Source of the DNA: Rhizobiales bacterium NRL2
GTDB lineage: Bacteria; Pseudomonadota; Alphaproteobacteria; Minwuiales; Minwuiaceae
Reading direction: 5' to 3'
DNA: 64,000 nucleotides
Assembly: GCA_001664005.1 (NCBI GenBank)
Contig: CP016093.1
Location: 1,743,001 to 1,807,000 of the forward strand
Under the pieces are notes generated by a model. It was not told the origin of the DNA. It ran no database searches and saw only the letters and a program-made list of their open reading frames with translations. A program made the translations under genes and the position numbers. The stretch's first letter is position 1. Every line of letters begins with the position of its first letter. Shown piece after piece: positions 53,892-62,716 of this stretch.

Positions 53892-54818
53892 ATGAGCGCG
53901 CTGTTGCCGAAAGGCCTGCCGGCTGCGGAGGTCCTGTCGCAGGAAGGCCTCGACATCGAGACCTTCGAGCCGTCCGGCCGTGCGCGCGATCCCGATATCG
54001 TCATCGCGATCCTGAACCTGATGCCCGACAAGCTGGCCACGGAACTTCAACTCATCCGCATGCTGGCGGGCGGGCCGCGCCGCGTCGAGATCGTCCTGTT
54101 CGCCACCGACAGCTACATGGCGCGGGTGCGCGACCCCGCCTACAGCTCCGCCAACACGCCCGTCGAGCATCTGCGGACCTACTACCGCAGTTTCTCGGAA
54201 GTCCGGGATCTGGAGATCGACGGCCTCATCATCACCGGCGCGCCGGTGGAGAAGGAACCCTTCGAGGCGGTGCCCTACTGGGAGGAACTGCTGGAGGTCT
54301 TCGCCTGGGCCGAGGCACGCTCCACCGGCGTCTTCAACATCTGCTGGGCCGCGCAGGCGGCCCTCCGGCATTTCCACCAGGTTCCGAAATACGTCCTCGA
54401 GCGGAAGAAGTTCGGCGTCTACGAGCACCGTATCGAGAGCGAGAGCGAACTCCTGGCCGGCTTCGGGGAAGGTTTCCGCATCCCTGTCTCCCGGCATTCG
54501 GAGATCCATCGCGAGGATCTGCCGGAATCCCCTGACCTTGTCGTCATCGCGGATTCCGAGGGCTCCGGTCTCGGACTGCTGGAGGACCGGCGGCTGCGCC
54601 ATCACTACATGTTCAATCACTTCGAATACGACGCCGACACGCTGGCGCGCGAGTATCAGCGCGATGTGGAGGCGGGGCAGCCGATCGATCCGCCCGTGGG
54701 CTATTTCCCGGACGATGATCCGGCGCAATCGCCCGTAGCCGATTGGGTGGAGGCCGGAAGGCGGATGTACCAGAACTGGCTGGCGATCATCGCTCGGAAC
54801 AAAAATTCCGAAAAATGA
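53892..54818 (+). CDS. metA: Homoserine O-acyltransferase, MetA family
   Basis: A 308-residue class I glutamine-amidotransferase-like enzyme that activates homoserine for methionine synthesis. Catalytic Cys151 is in FNICWAAQAAL, and the HFEYDADTLAREYQRD segment holds further active-site residues. At the position that sets acyl-CoA choice the sequence is GAPVE with E120. In this family Glu is associated with acetyl-CoA and Gly with succinyl-CoA, so it is probably a homoserine O-acetyltransferase. It sits within the pel locus. Confidence 0.92.
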   Translation: MSALLPKGLPAAEVLSQEGLDIETFEPSGRARDPDIVIAILNLMPDKLATELQLIRMLAGGPRRVEIVLFATDSYMARVRDPAYSSANTPVEHLRTYYRSFSEVRDLEIDGLIITGAPVEKEPFEAVPYWEELLEVFAWAEARSTGVFNICWAAQAALRHFHQVPKYVLERKKFGVYEHRIESESELLAGFGEGFRIPVSRHSEIHREDLPESPDLVVIADSEGSGLGLLEDRRLRHHYMFNHFEYDADTLAREYQRDVEAGQPIDPPVGYFPDDDPAQSPVADWVEAGRRMYQNWLAIIARNKNSEK

Positions 54819-54854
54819 GTGGGTTGCGCCCCTTCGTTTGACTTTTCGTTTATC

Positions 54855-54884
54855 TTGACGCCTTACAATCGTGGCCAGCATATT
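54855..54884 (+). promoter_or_regulatory. Putative promoter of the second pel segment
   Basis: TTGACG (54855-54860) and CATATT (54879-54884) are 18 bases apart in the 175-bp gap after metA. They would drive the barrel gene and pelDEFG independently of the genes upstream. It is a prediction from base pattern only. Confidence 0.4.
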
Positions 54885-54993
54885 GCATAGCTGGTACGAG
54901 TTCATGGGCCGTTGGCCGGTCTATCCGGCCGCGGTCCGGGCGTGGGGGCAACGGTTTTGCGGTCCATCAGTGTCTTCGTCTGATCGACATGTG

Positions 54994-57126
54994 ATGAATG
55001 GGGAGTGGTCCGGTCGATTGCGGCGGCTGCTGGCCGGCATCCTGCTGATCCTCTCACCGCTCCCCGTGCTGTCCCAGTCGGCGCCCCTGCAGGCGCCTGT
55101 CGTTCGCGTTCTTTCCGCCGACCTCGGCGCCATGGCCCGGATCGAACTCGACTGGCCGGTGCCGTTCGAGGTTTCGGCGGACACGTCGGCCCGGCGCCTC
55201 ATCCTTGTCTTTGACCGGCCATTCAACGCGCCCGACCTGGGCGCACTTCGCATGCGTCTGGGGCACTGGATCGCGGGCGTCGACAAGCGCGCTGACCGGA
55301 TAACCCTGACCGCCGCCGAGGATGTCTATTTCGACGTCTACAGATCCCTGCGCCAGTTGACGGTGGAGATGACCATCGCGCCCGGGACCGCACCGGCCGC
55401 CGAACGAGCCGCGCCGGCCGCGCGCGCTGCGCCTGTCCTGACGCCGCCTGGCCCTCGGGACCGGGCTCCGGCTGCGCCCGGTCCTGTCGCCGGAAATACC
55501 GCGCGCCCTTCGCCGCCGCCTCCGCCGGCGAGGCCGGATGAAGCGCTGGCGGCGGAGCCGTCGGCATCGCCGTCGGCGTCCCGTCTGCGGCGCACTTCCG
55601 ACCCGTTTGCCGAAACCGTGAACCGCAGCTGGAGCGAGCGGGAAAGCAGGGTCGCACAGCTCTCGGCGCCGCCCCGGGTCACCGCGACGGGAGGCGAAGA
55701 GGGCGCGGAGATCGTCATCGACTGGGCCGGGCCGGTCCGTGTGGACGCCCGCGCGACCGGACGCGAACTGCTGCTCAGGCTGGACCGGCCGGTGGCGCCC
55801 GACATGGTGGCGGGGTTGGCCGAAGGACTGCCGGCCTGGCTGGAAAGCGCCAGCGCGGGATATGACAGCCTGCTCTTCGTCGCCGCGCGTCCCGTCGACT
55901 TCGATGCGCTCACCGAAGCGGGGCGTACGCGCGTGACCCTGGCGGCCACCGACACCGCCCGGGAGGAGCGGGACGCTGCAGACGTGCGGCTGGACGTGCT
56001 GCGCGCGCGGCTGAAAGCCCGCACCGGCGAGACTGGTGAGGCGCGGGAGGCCCTGCAGGAACTCCGGACCGAGAACCCCGAGAATCCCGACGTTCTGGTC
56101 GAGCTCGCCAATCTGGAGCAGAGCGTCGGCGCCTGGCGGCGGGCGGGAAATCTCTACGACCGGGCGGTCGGACTCGATCCCGAACGGCGCGACATCGCCG
56201 CGGCGCGCCGGGCGCTGGAACGCGAATTCGGCCCCTATGTCCGCCTCGACGCCGACTATCAGCAGGTTCAGGACGGCGATACGCAGGTCATCGCGGTGCT
56301 GAGCGGCCGGGTACTGCCGACCGAGGAAATCGACGCCGGCTTCAGCCTGGAGAACCGGTTCCTGGACGACGACGAGGTGCTGCGCGCCAACGGTGTCCTG
56401 GACTCCGTCTCGGCGCATTTCCAGCGCGGCGAGGTCTATGCGGGCGGCAGCCCTGCGCCCGGCCATCGCGTCGAGGGGGCGTTGTTGTTCGGCGCCGGAA
56501 CGCCGGGCGGTTCGCTGCGCTACAGCCATCGTACGCCTGCCTCGCTGACGACCGTGTCGGGCACTTGGCACCGGGCCTACTGGGAACTGGTCGAGGGGAT
56601 CGTCGACGACGCGGTGCAGGACCGCCTGGCGGTGCGCCACGAGCGCCAACTCGACCGCCGCTGGAGCGCCCAGGGCGAGATCGGACTGAACCGCTTCGGC
56701 ATCGCCGGCATCGACACGGCGGCGACGACCTGGGATGCGGCGTTCGCGATCCGCTATCTGGTGCCCTGGGAAGCGGCCGACCTCACTGTCGGCTATTCCT
56801 TCGACGGGCAGTATGTCGTCGCCCAGGCCCGCAGGCGCGACCAGAACGGCAACGTCTTCGAGCCCCTGCCGCTGAACGACACCGAGTTCCATTCGCTCGA
56901 TCTTTCGCTCGGCCAGGCGCTCGGCGGCGACTGGCGCTACAACGCCTTTCTCAGTCTGACCGTCGACCGTTTCGGCGGCTTCGGGCCGAGCCTTGGCGGC
57001 GAGCTGGTCTGGGACGCGGACGAGGACGTGCAGCTCGGTCTCCGCGCCGGCCATTCCCGGGTGTCGGGCCGTGGCGACGATGCCGTCCTCACCACCGTGG
57101 GCGGTCACCTGCTGGTGCGTTTCTGA
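54994..57126 (+). CDS. PelB-like TPR/outer-membrane beta-barrel protein
   Basis: A 710-residue outer-membrane protein. After a signal peptide (about 1-28) come AMIN-like beta segments, a Pro/Ala-rich linker (about 130-180), a second AMIN-like region, one or two TPRs (about 330-420) and a C-terminal antiparallel beta region (about 425-710). This region alternates aromatic strands and ends in Phe (GGHLLVRF), the usual signal for outer-membrane insertion. The barrel is shorter than in Pseudomonas PelB. It would be the Pel export pore, with the TPR scaffold upstream. The start is uncertain: ATG 54994, GTG 54991 or further upstream. Confidence 0.78.
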   Translation: MNGEWSGRLRRLLAGILLILSPLPVLSQSAPLQAPVVRVLSADLGAMARIELDWPVPFEVSADTSARRLILVFDRPFNAPDLGALRMRLGHWIAGVDKRADRITLTAAEDVYFDVYRSLRQLTVEMTIAPGTAPAAERAAPAARAAPVLTPPGPRDRAPAAPGPVAGNTARPSPPPPPARPDEALAAEPSASPSASRLRRTSDPFAETVNRSWSERESRVAQLSAPPRVTATGGEEGAEIVIDWAGPVRVDARATGRELLLRLDRPVAPDMVAGLAEGLPAWLESASAGYDSLLFVAARPVDFDALTEAGRTRVTLAATDTAREERDAADVRLDVLRARLKARTGETGEAREALQELRTENPENPDVLVELANLEQSVGAWRRAGNLYDRAVGLDPERRDIAAARRALEREFGPYVRLDADYQQVQDGDTQVIAVLSGRVLPTEEIDAGFSLENRFLDDDEVLRANGVLDSVSAHFQRGEVYAGGSPAPGHRVEGALLFGAGTPGGSLRYSHRTPASLTTVSGTWHRAYWELVEGIVDDAVQDRLAVRHERQLDRRWSAQGEIGLNRFGIAGIDTAATTWDAAFAIRYLVPWEAADLTVGYSFDGQYVVAQARRRDQNGNVFEPLPLNDTEFHSLDLSLGQALGGDWRYNAFLSLTVDRFGGFGPSLGGELVWDADEDVQLGLRAGHSRVSGRGDDAVLTTVGGHLLVRF

Positions 57127-58637
57127 TGGCGCCGGAGGGTCCCGCCCGGCAGGTTCTGGAGCACACCGACCGCGACATCGCGCCGGCGGAAGTGGCCACC
57201 GCCTATCGCGGCGGCCGACGCAGCATCGCCTATGTGGAACTCGTGCTGCTGGTGGCGCTGCTCGTGGGGCTGGATTTCCTGTTTATGCCGGTGGACGGCT
57301 TCGCCGAGGTCAATCCCAACCCCTACTGGATACCGATCATCCTGCTGGCGGTGCAGTACGGCGTGTTCGAGGGGCTGATCGCGGCCGTCGTGTGCACGGC
57401 GGTCTCCCTGCTCAGCGGCGTCGATCCGGAATTCTACCGGATTGCCCTGGAACAGGGGCCGGCGGCGGCCATGGACCAATCCGTCGGCGGCGGTTTCGCG
57501 ACCTTCAGCGACGAGGACTATTTCATCGCCTGGAGCTATGCCGCTCAGCCGATCATGTGGGTGCTCGCGGCGCTGTTCATCGGCCTGCTCCGCGAACGGC
57601 TGCGCCAGCGCAATCAGGAACTGGCTCACGACCTGGCTCAGACGAGCCATCGCGAGGAGGTTCTGTCGTCCGCCTACAACCAGTTGCTCAACACCAAGGA
57701 GCAACTCGAGATCCGCGTCGCAGGCCAACTCCGCACGGTGTTCACCCTCTATCAGGCCGCGAAGGCGATCGAGAAGCTGGGGCCTGGCGAGGTGCTGATC
57801 GGCATTGCCGACCTGGTGCGCGCGGTCATGCAGCCGACCAAGTTCTCGCTCTACCTGCTCAACGGCAACGTACTGGAAGCCGTGATCAACGACGGCTGGG
57901 AGGATGACGACGCCTATGCTCGCGTCTTCGATTCCGGCTCGCCGGTGTTCCAGCAGGTGGTCGGGCGGCGGCGCTGCCTCAGCGCGGTCAATACCGATGA
58001 GGAGAAGCTGCTGGCGGGCGAGGGGATCATGGCCGGCCCGCTGACATCGGTCGATACCGGTGAGGTCGTCGGCATGCTGAAGATCGAGAAGCTGGGTTTT
58101 CTGGACCTGCACATCTCCTCGCTGGAGAATTTCCGCATCCTCAGCGACTGGGTCGGCACGGCCTTCGCCAATGCCCGGCGTTTCCGCAAGGCGCAGTCCA
58201 ACATGTTGTTCAACGAGGAACGCAACATGTTCACCGACGTGGTCTTCAAGAGTCACAGCAAGCTTATGCGGCAGTTCGGCGAACGCTTCGGCATCGACAT
58301 GACCGCGGTGACGCTCAAGGCCGAGGGGCTGGACGTCCTGCATCCCGAGCGCCGCGCCGGGCTGGTGAAGGCCGTCCACGACGTGGTCGAACACCACATG
58401 TCGCCCGTCGTCCAGGCTTACGAGTATCGCCAGAACGGCCGTGAGTTCGCACTGATCCTGCCCGGCGTCGATCCCGAGACCATGGGCGAGGAGGCGTCTG
58501 CCGGGCTCGTTCGCGCCGTTCTGCACTATCTTCGCGTGGCCGGGCTGGACGATGTGCGGGTGACCGCGAAGGTCATGCCCATCCACCGCGTTCCGCGCGA
58601 GGCCGCGGACGAGAACCGCCGGGCCGAGGGCGCATGA
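57126..58637 (+). CDS. pelD: PelD, inner-membrane GAF/degenerate GGDEF protein
   Basis: A 503-residue membrane protein that in Pseudomonas binds c-di-GMP and activates Pel synthesis. Four hydrophobic segments lie within 35-155, then a coiled coil (158-205), a GAF domain (about 205-350) and a degenerate GGDEF domain (about 360-490). The GGDEF site reads NGREF (437-441). At the RxxD positions, nine and six residues before this motif, stand V428 and A431, so the usual c-di-GMP site is not apparent. The start overlaps the upstream stop (TGATG). Confidence 0.88.
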   Translation: MAPEGPARQVLEHTDRDIAPAEVATAYRGGRRSIAYVELVLLVALLVGLDFLFMPVDGFAEVNPNPYWIPIILLAVQYGVFEGLIAAVVCTAVSLLSGVDPEFYRIALEQGPAAAMDQSVGGGFATFSDEDYFIAWSYAAQPIMWVLAALFIGLLRERLRQRNQELAHDLAQTSHREEVLSSAYNQLLNTKEQLEIRVAGQLRTVFTLYQAAKAIEKLGPGEVLIGIADLVRAVMQPTKFSLYLLNGNVLEAVINDGWEDDDAYARVFDSGSPVFQQVVGRRRCLSAVNTDEEKLLAGEGIMAGPLTSVDTGEVVGMLKIEKLGFLDLHISSLENFRILSDWVGTAFANARRFRKAQSNMLFNEERNMFTDVVFKSHSKLMRQFGERFGIDMTAVTLKAEGLDVLHPERRAGLVKAVHDVVEHHMSPVVQAYEYRQNGREFALILPGVDPETMGEEASAGLVRAVLHYLRVAGLDDVRVTAKVMPIHRVPREAADENRRAEGA

Positions 58638-59779
58638 CCGCGCCCAGGGAAGTCCAGGCGGAACTGGAGCGCATAGAGAGCGACGCACGGCGTCACCGCC
58701 AGACCGAGCGCCAGGGACCGATCCCGACTCTGATGATCCTGGCCTTCTGCCTTGTCGCGATGGCCGGCGAGGCGGCCATGTCCTGGTTCCTGTGGATCGA
58801 GTACCGGCCGCGCTGGACTCCCGGCGCGATCCACCTGGCCACGGTCGTCGTGGTCGGCGTCGCCGCGTGGCGCTTCCGGCCCACCGGTTCGCCCTCCCGG
58901 CTGCTTACGCTGCTGGCGCTTACGACATTCTTTCTCGGCCCGTTCGGGCCTCTCGGAACGCTGCTGGCGCTCGGCCTTCACGCGCTGTTCCGGCGGCAGG
59001 CGACGCCCTTCGAGGAATGGTACGCCTCCCTGTTTCCGGAGGAGGTGGACATGCCTTCCCGGCGGCTGTTCGAGATGCTGACGCGAGGGCTCGCCGACGC
59101 CGCCGGCCAGGAGAACGTCACCTCCTTCACCGACGTGCTGCAATATGGCTCGATCGAGCAGAAGCGGGCGGTGATCTCGTTGCTGTCGCGCGACTTCCGG
59201 CCGGAGTTCGCCCCGGCGCTGCTGTCGGCGCTGTCCGATCCGAATCCGGCGGTCCGCGTGCAGGCGGCGACCGCGGCGGCCAATATCGAAAGCGACTTCC
59301 TTGAACGCGCCATCGAGCTGGAAACCCGCGCGCGGCGTCACCCCGGTGACACCGAGGCGCAGGTCCGGGTCGCGCGGCACTTCGACGACTACGCCTTCAG
59401 CGGCATCCTGGACGAGGACCGGCAGCGGGAGAACCGGGACAAGGCCCAGGCCTATTACCGCAAGGCGCTGGAACTCGATCCGGCCCGCCATGACGCGACG
59501 CTGGGCGTCGGACGGCTGCTGGTCCGGAGCGACCGGCTGGAGGAGGCGGAGGACTGGTTCGAGGAAGGCTTCCGGCGTGGCGTACTGGGGCCGAGCGAGC
59601 TTTCCTGGTACATGGAGGCGGCCTACCGTCTGGGCGATTTCGACAAGCTGCGCTATGCCGTCGCCGCCTTCGGGGACGACATCCTGGCCGGGACCGGCGC
59701 CAGCGACCGCATGCGCGACGTGATCCGCGTCTGGCAGGGTCATGGTCCGGAGAATGAGGCGGGAGCCGCGCATGCATAG
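58634..59779 (+). CDS. pelE: PelE, inner-membrane TPR protein
   Basis: A 381-residue protein with two or three hydrophobic segments (about 30-120), the YASLFPEE segment near 128, a HEAT-like stretch (FAPALLSALSDPNPAVRVQAA) and TPRs (KAQAYYRKALELDPARHDATLGVGRL near 270). The layout matches PelE, which forms the synthase complex with PelD, PelF and PelG in the inner membrane. It overlaps pelD by four and pelF by eight bases. Confidence 0.85.
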   Translation: MTAPREVQAELERIESDARRHRQTERQGPIPTLMILAFCLVAMAGEAAMSWFLWIEYRPRWTPGAIHLATVVVVGVAAWRFRPTGSPSRLLTLLALTTFFLGPFGPLGTLLALGLHALFRRQATPFEEWYASLFPEEVDMPSRRLFEMLTRGLADAAGQENVTSFTDVLQYGSIEQKRAVISLLSRDFRPEFAPALLSALSDPNPAVRVQAATAAANIESDFLERAIELETRARRHPGDTEAQVRVARHFDDYAFSGILDEDRQRENRDKAQAYYRKALELDPARHDATLGVGRLLVRSDRLEEAEDWFEEGFRRGVLGPSELSWYMEAAYRLGDFDKLRYAVAAFGDDILAGTGASDRMRDVIRVWQGHGPENEAGAAHA

Positions 59780-61337
59780 GGTCGGTAATCTGGAGCCGGT
59801 CGACGTCTGCCTGGTGCTGGAAGGTACCTATCCCTACGTCGCCGGCGGCGTTTCGACATGGGTCCACGATCTGATCAACGCGCAGAGCGGGCTGACCTTT
59901 CACATTGTCAGCCTGCTGCCGGGCACCGAGCCGCCGGAGCAGCGCTATGAGATGCCCGACAACGTGCGCGGTCTCAATCACGTCTTCCTGCAGCAGCTTC
60001 CGGTCGGCGCGCGCTGGATGATCAATCTGCGCAAGCGCCTGGCCGAGATGGAGGAGGCGTTGAGGGCAATCCAGTCCGAAGGCGACATCTTCGACCTGAA
60101 GCGCCTGATGGACGAACTGGCCAAGGGTGAGGGGCGCTACGGGCGGCGGCTGCTCATGAACTCCCGGCCGGCGTGGGAGATGCTGCTGCGGATGTATGGC
60201 AAGGACATGCCGGAGGGCTCGTTCCTGGACTATTTCTGGACCTGGCGGTCGCTGCTCGGCGGCCTGTTCAGCGTCATGCTTTCGCCCATGCCGCAGGCGA
60301 AGGTCTTCCACACCATATCGACCGGCTATGCCGGTCTGTTCGCCGCCCGCGCCAAGCTGGAGACCGGCCGGCCGGTGCTGCTCACCGAGCACGGCATCTA
60401 CACCAACGAACGGCGCATCGAGATCGCGATGGCGGACTGGCTCTACGAGGGGCCTTCGGGCAGCCTCGGTCTCGACAAGCCGAAGCGTGATCTGAAGGAT
60501 CTGTGGATCGACACCTTCGTCGCCTACAGCCGCTGCTGCTATCAGGCCTGCGACGAGATCATCACGCTCTATACCGGCAACCAGGACCTGCAGCGCCGCG
60601 ACGGCGCCGAGCCGCACAAGCTGCGCATCATTCCCAACGGCGTCGACTATGAACGGTTCTCGAAGATCCCGCGGGAGCCGCACGACCGGCCGACGGTGGC
60701 GCTGATCGGCCGCGTGGTTCCGATCAAGGACATCAAGACCTTCATCCGCGCCGTGGCCGTGCTGAAGCAGGAGGTGCCCGACGTGCTGGCCTGGATGATG
60801 GGCCCGACGGAGGAGGACGAGGACTACTACCGTGAATGCGTCCAGATGGTCGAGCATCTGGAACTGCAGGACAATTTCGAGTTCACCGGCCGCGTCAAGC
60901 TGGACGAATGGCTGGGCCGGGTCGACGTCATGGTGCTGACCTCGATCTCGGAGGCGCAGCCGCTGGTCATCCTGGAAGGCGGGGCCGCCGGTATCCCGAC
61001 GGTCGCCACCGACGTCGGGTCATGCCGCGACATGCTGCTCGGCATGCCGAAGGAGGATCCGCCGCTCGGCCGCGGCGGCGCTATCACGCCGCTCGCCAAT
61101 CCGACCGAAACGGGCCGGCAGCTCGCCGCCCTGCTGAAGGATCCGGAGGCGATGGCGCGGGCCCGGGAGGCGATCCGGGAGCGTGTGCGGCTCTACTACA
61201 ACAAGGTCGAGATCGACCGCATCTACCGCGACCTCTACGAGACGCACATGGTGCTGCCCGATCGGCCCGAAGCGGACAGGTTGCCCGCACCGGCCGGGGG
61301 AGAAGGCGGCGGCGGGAGCGAGATGGAGGCGGCCTGA
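59772..61337 (+). CDS. pelF: PelF glycosyltransferase (GT4)
   Basis: A 521-residue cytoplasmic glycosyltransferase of the Pel synthase. LVLEGTYPYVAGGVSTWVH at the N-terminus, TEHGIYTNERRIEI near 210, IIPNGVDYERF and the late SEAQPLVILEGGAAGIP motif with its E-x7-E pattern define PelF. It polymerises UDP-activated N-acetylhexosamines (in Pseudomonas mainly GalNAc). The ATG at 59772 overlaps the pelE end by eight bases and precedes the conserved N-terminus. A flexible, Gly/Glu-rich tail ends the protein. Confidence 0.93.
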   Translation: MHRVGNLEPVDVCLVLEGTYPYVAGGVSTWVHDLINAQSGLTFHIVSLLPGTEPPEQRYEMPDNVRGLNHVFLQQLPVGARWMINLRKRLAEMEEALRAIQSEGDIFDLKRLMDELAKGEGRYGRRLLMNSRPAWEMLLRMYGKDMPEGSFLDYFWTWRSLLGGLFSVMLSPMPQAKVFHTISTGYAGLFAARAKLETGRPVLLTEHGIYTNERRIEIAMADWLYEGPSGSLGLDKPKRDLKDLWIDTFVAYSRCCYQACDEIITLYTGNQDLQRRDGAEPHKLRIIPNGVDYERFSKIPREPHDRPTVALIGRVVPIKDIKTFIRAVAVLKQEVPDVLAWMMGPTEEDEDYYRECVQMVEHLELQDNFEFTGRVKLDEWLGRVDVMVLTSISEAQPLVILEGGAAGIPTVATDVGSCRDMLLGMPKEDPPLGRGGAITPLANPTETGRQLAALLKDPEAMARAREAIRERVRLYYNKVEIDRIYRDLYETHMVLPDRPEADRLPAPAGGEGGGGSEMEAA

Positions 61338-62716
61338 TGGCGGGCATCGGCTTCGCGCTCCGGCGGCTCACCAGCCGCGACGACCTGCTGGGCATCGTCC
61401 AGGGCTACACCCATTCGGCCGTGGTTTCGTCGGGACCCTGGCTGTTCACCATCCTGGCGGTGGGATCGATCAACCTGTTCGGCATCTACCTGACGACGGT
61501 CGCGGAGCTGATCACCTTCCGGGTCATCCTGATCTACAACTTCGCCTTCAGCCTCGCCTTTTCCGGACCCGTCCTGCTGGTGGCGACGCGTTATCTGGCC
61601 GACATGATCTTCCGCAAGGAGGTGGAGGAGGCGCCGGGCATGCTGCTGGCGGCGATGGTGCTGCTGCTGGGCAGTCAGGCGATGATCGTGGTGCCGTTCT
61701 ACCTGTTCGTGGTCGACCTGCCGCCCGACCTCGCGGCCGCCGGCATCGTCAACTATTTCCTTGTCGCCGCGATCTGGCTGGTGAACGTCTTTCTGACCGC
61801 GCTGAAGGACTACCGTTCGGTCACGCTGGCCTTCCTGGTCGGGATGATCACCGCGGGCGGCGCCAGCCTCTGGCTCGCCGGCGTGATCGGCGCGCTGGGC
61901 ATCACCATCGGCTTCAACATCGGCCTTGGCATCATCTTCTTCGGGCTGATCGCGCGGGTATTCGCGGAGTATCCCTACCGCATCATGCGGCCCTGGCGCT
62001 TCATGAGCTACTTTCGGAAATACTGGGACCTGGCGCTGGCGGGGCTGATCTACAATGTTGCGATCTGGGTCGACAAATGGGTGATGTGGAGCGCGCCCCA
62101 ACGCGAGGTCACCGCAGCCGGCTTCGTCACCTACCCGGCCTATGACGGCGCCATGTTCCTGGCCTATCTCACCATCGTACCGGCCATGGCGATCTTCATC
62201 GTCAACATCGAAACCCGCTTCTTCGAGCACTACCAGCGCTTCTACCGGGACATCGAGCACCACGCGAACTACCAGCGCATCGACAGCAACCATCGCAACA
62301 TCATCCAGGCGCTGCTGATGGCCTCGCGCAATGTCGTGATCCTGCAGTTCTGCATCTGCGTCACCGTGATCCTGGTGGCCGGCCGGCTGTTCGACGTGCT
62401 GTCCTTCCCGCCGCTGCAGCTCGGCATCTTCCGTTTCGGCGTGCTGGGCTCGCTGTTTCACGTCCTGCTGATGTTCGTCGGCATTGTGCTGGCCTATTTC
62501 GACCTGAGGCGGGTGATGCTGCTGGTGCAGGTGGTCTTCCTGCTGACCAACGGTCTGTTCACCTGGGCGACGATGGAAATGGGCTTCGCCTGGTATGGCT
62601 ATGGCTACTTCATGGCTTCGCTGGTGACGTTCGTCCTCGGCTACGGCCTGTGCGCCTGGTATGTCGGGCGGCTACCCTTCCTCACCTTCGTGCAGAACAA
62701 CACCTCGGTCCGGTAG
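61337..62716 (+). CDS. pelG: PelG, Pel polysaccharide transporter
   Basis: A 459-residue inner-membrane protein with about twelve hydrophobic segments, related to flippase-type exporters. MAGIGFALRRL, the GPWLFTILAVGSINL segment, EYPYRIMRPWRFMSYFRKYWDL and FFEHYQRFYRDIEHHANYQRI (about 288-308) are characteristic of PelG. It moves the growing polymer across the inner membrane. It overlaps the pelF stop (TGATG), and its last 45 bases overlap the convergent pdeM. Confidence 0.93.
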   Translation: MAGIGFALRRLTSRDDLLGIVQGYTHSAVVSSGPWLFTILAVGSINLFGIYLTTVAELITFRVILIYNFAFSLAFSGPVLLVATRYLADMIFRKEVEEAPGMLLAAMVLLLGSQAMIVVPFYLFVVDLPPDLAAAGIVNYFLVAAIWLVNVFLTALKDYRSVTLAFLVGMITAGGASLWLAGVIGALGITIGFNIGLGIIFFGLIARVFAEYPYRIMRPWRFMSYFRKYWDLALAGLIYNVAIWVDKWVMWSAPQREVTAAGFVTYPAYDGAMFLAYLTIVPAMAIFIVNIETRFFEHYQRFYRDIEHHANYQRIDSNHRNIIQALLMASRNVVILQFCICVTVILVAGRLFDVLSFPPLQLGIFRFGVLGSLFHVLLMFVGIVLAYFDLRRVMLLVQVVFLLTNGLFTWATMEMGFAWYGYGYFMASLVTFVLGYGLCAWYVGRLPFLTFVQNNTSVR

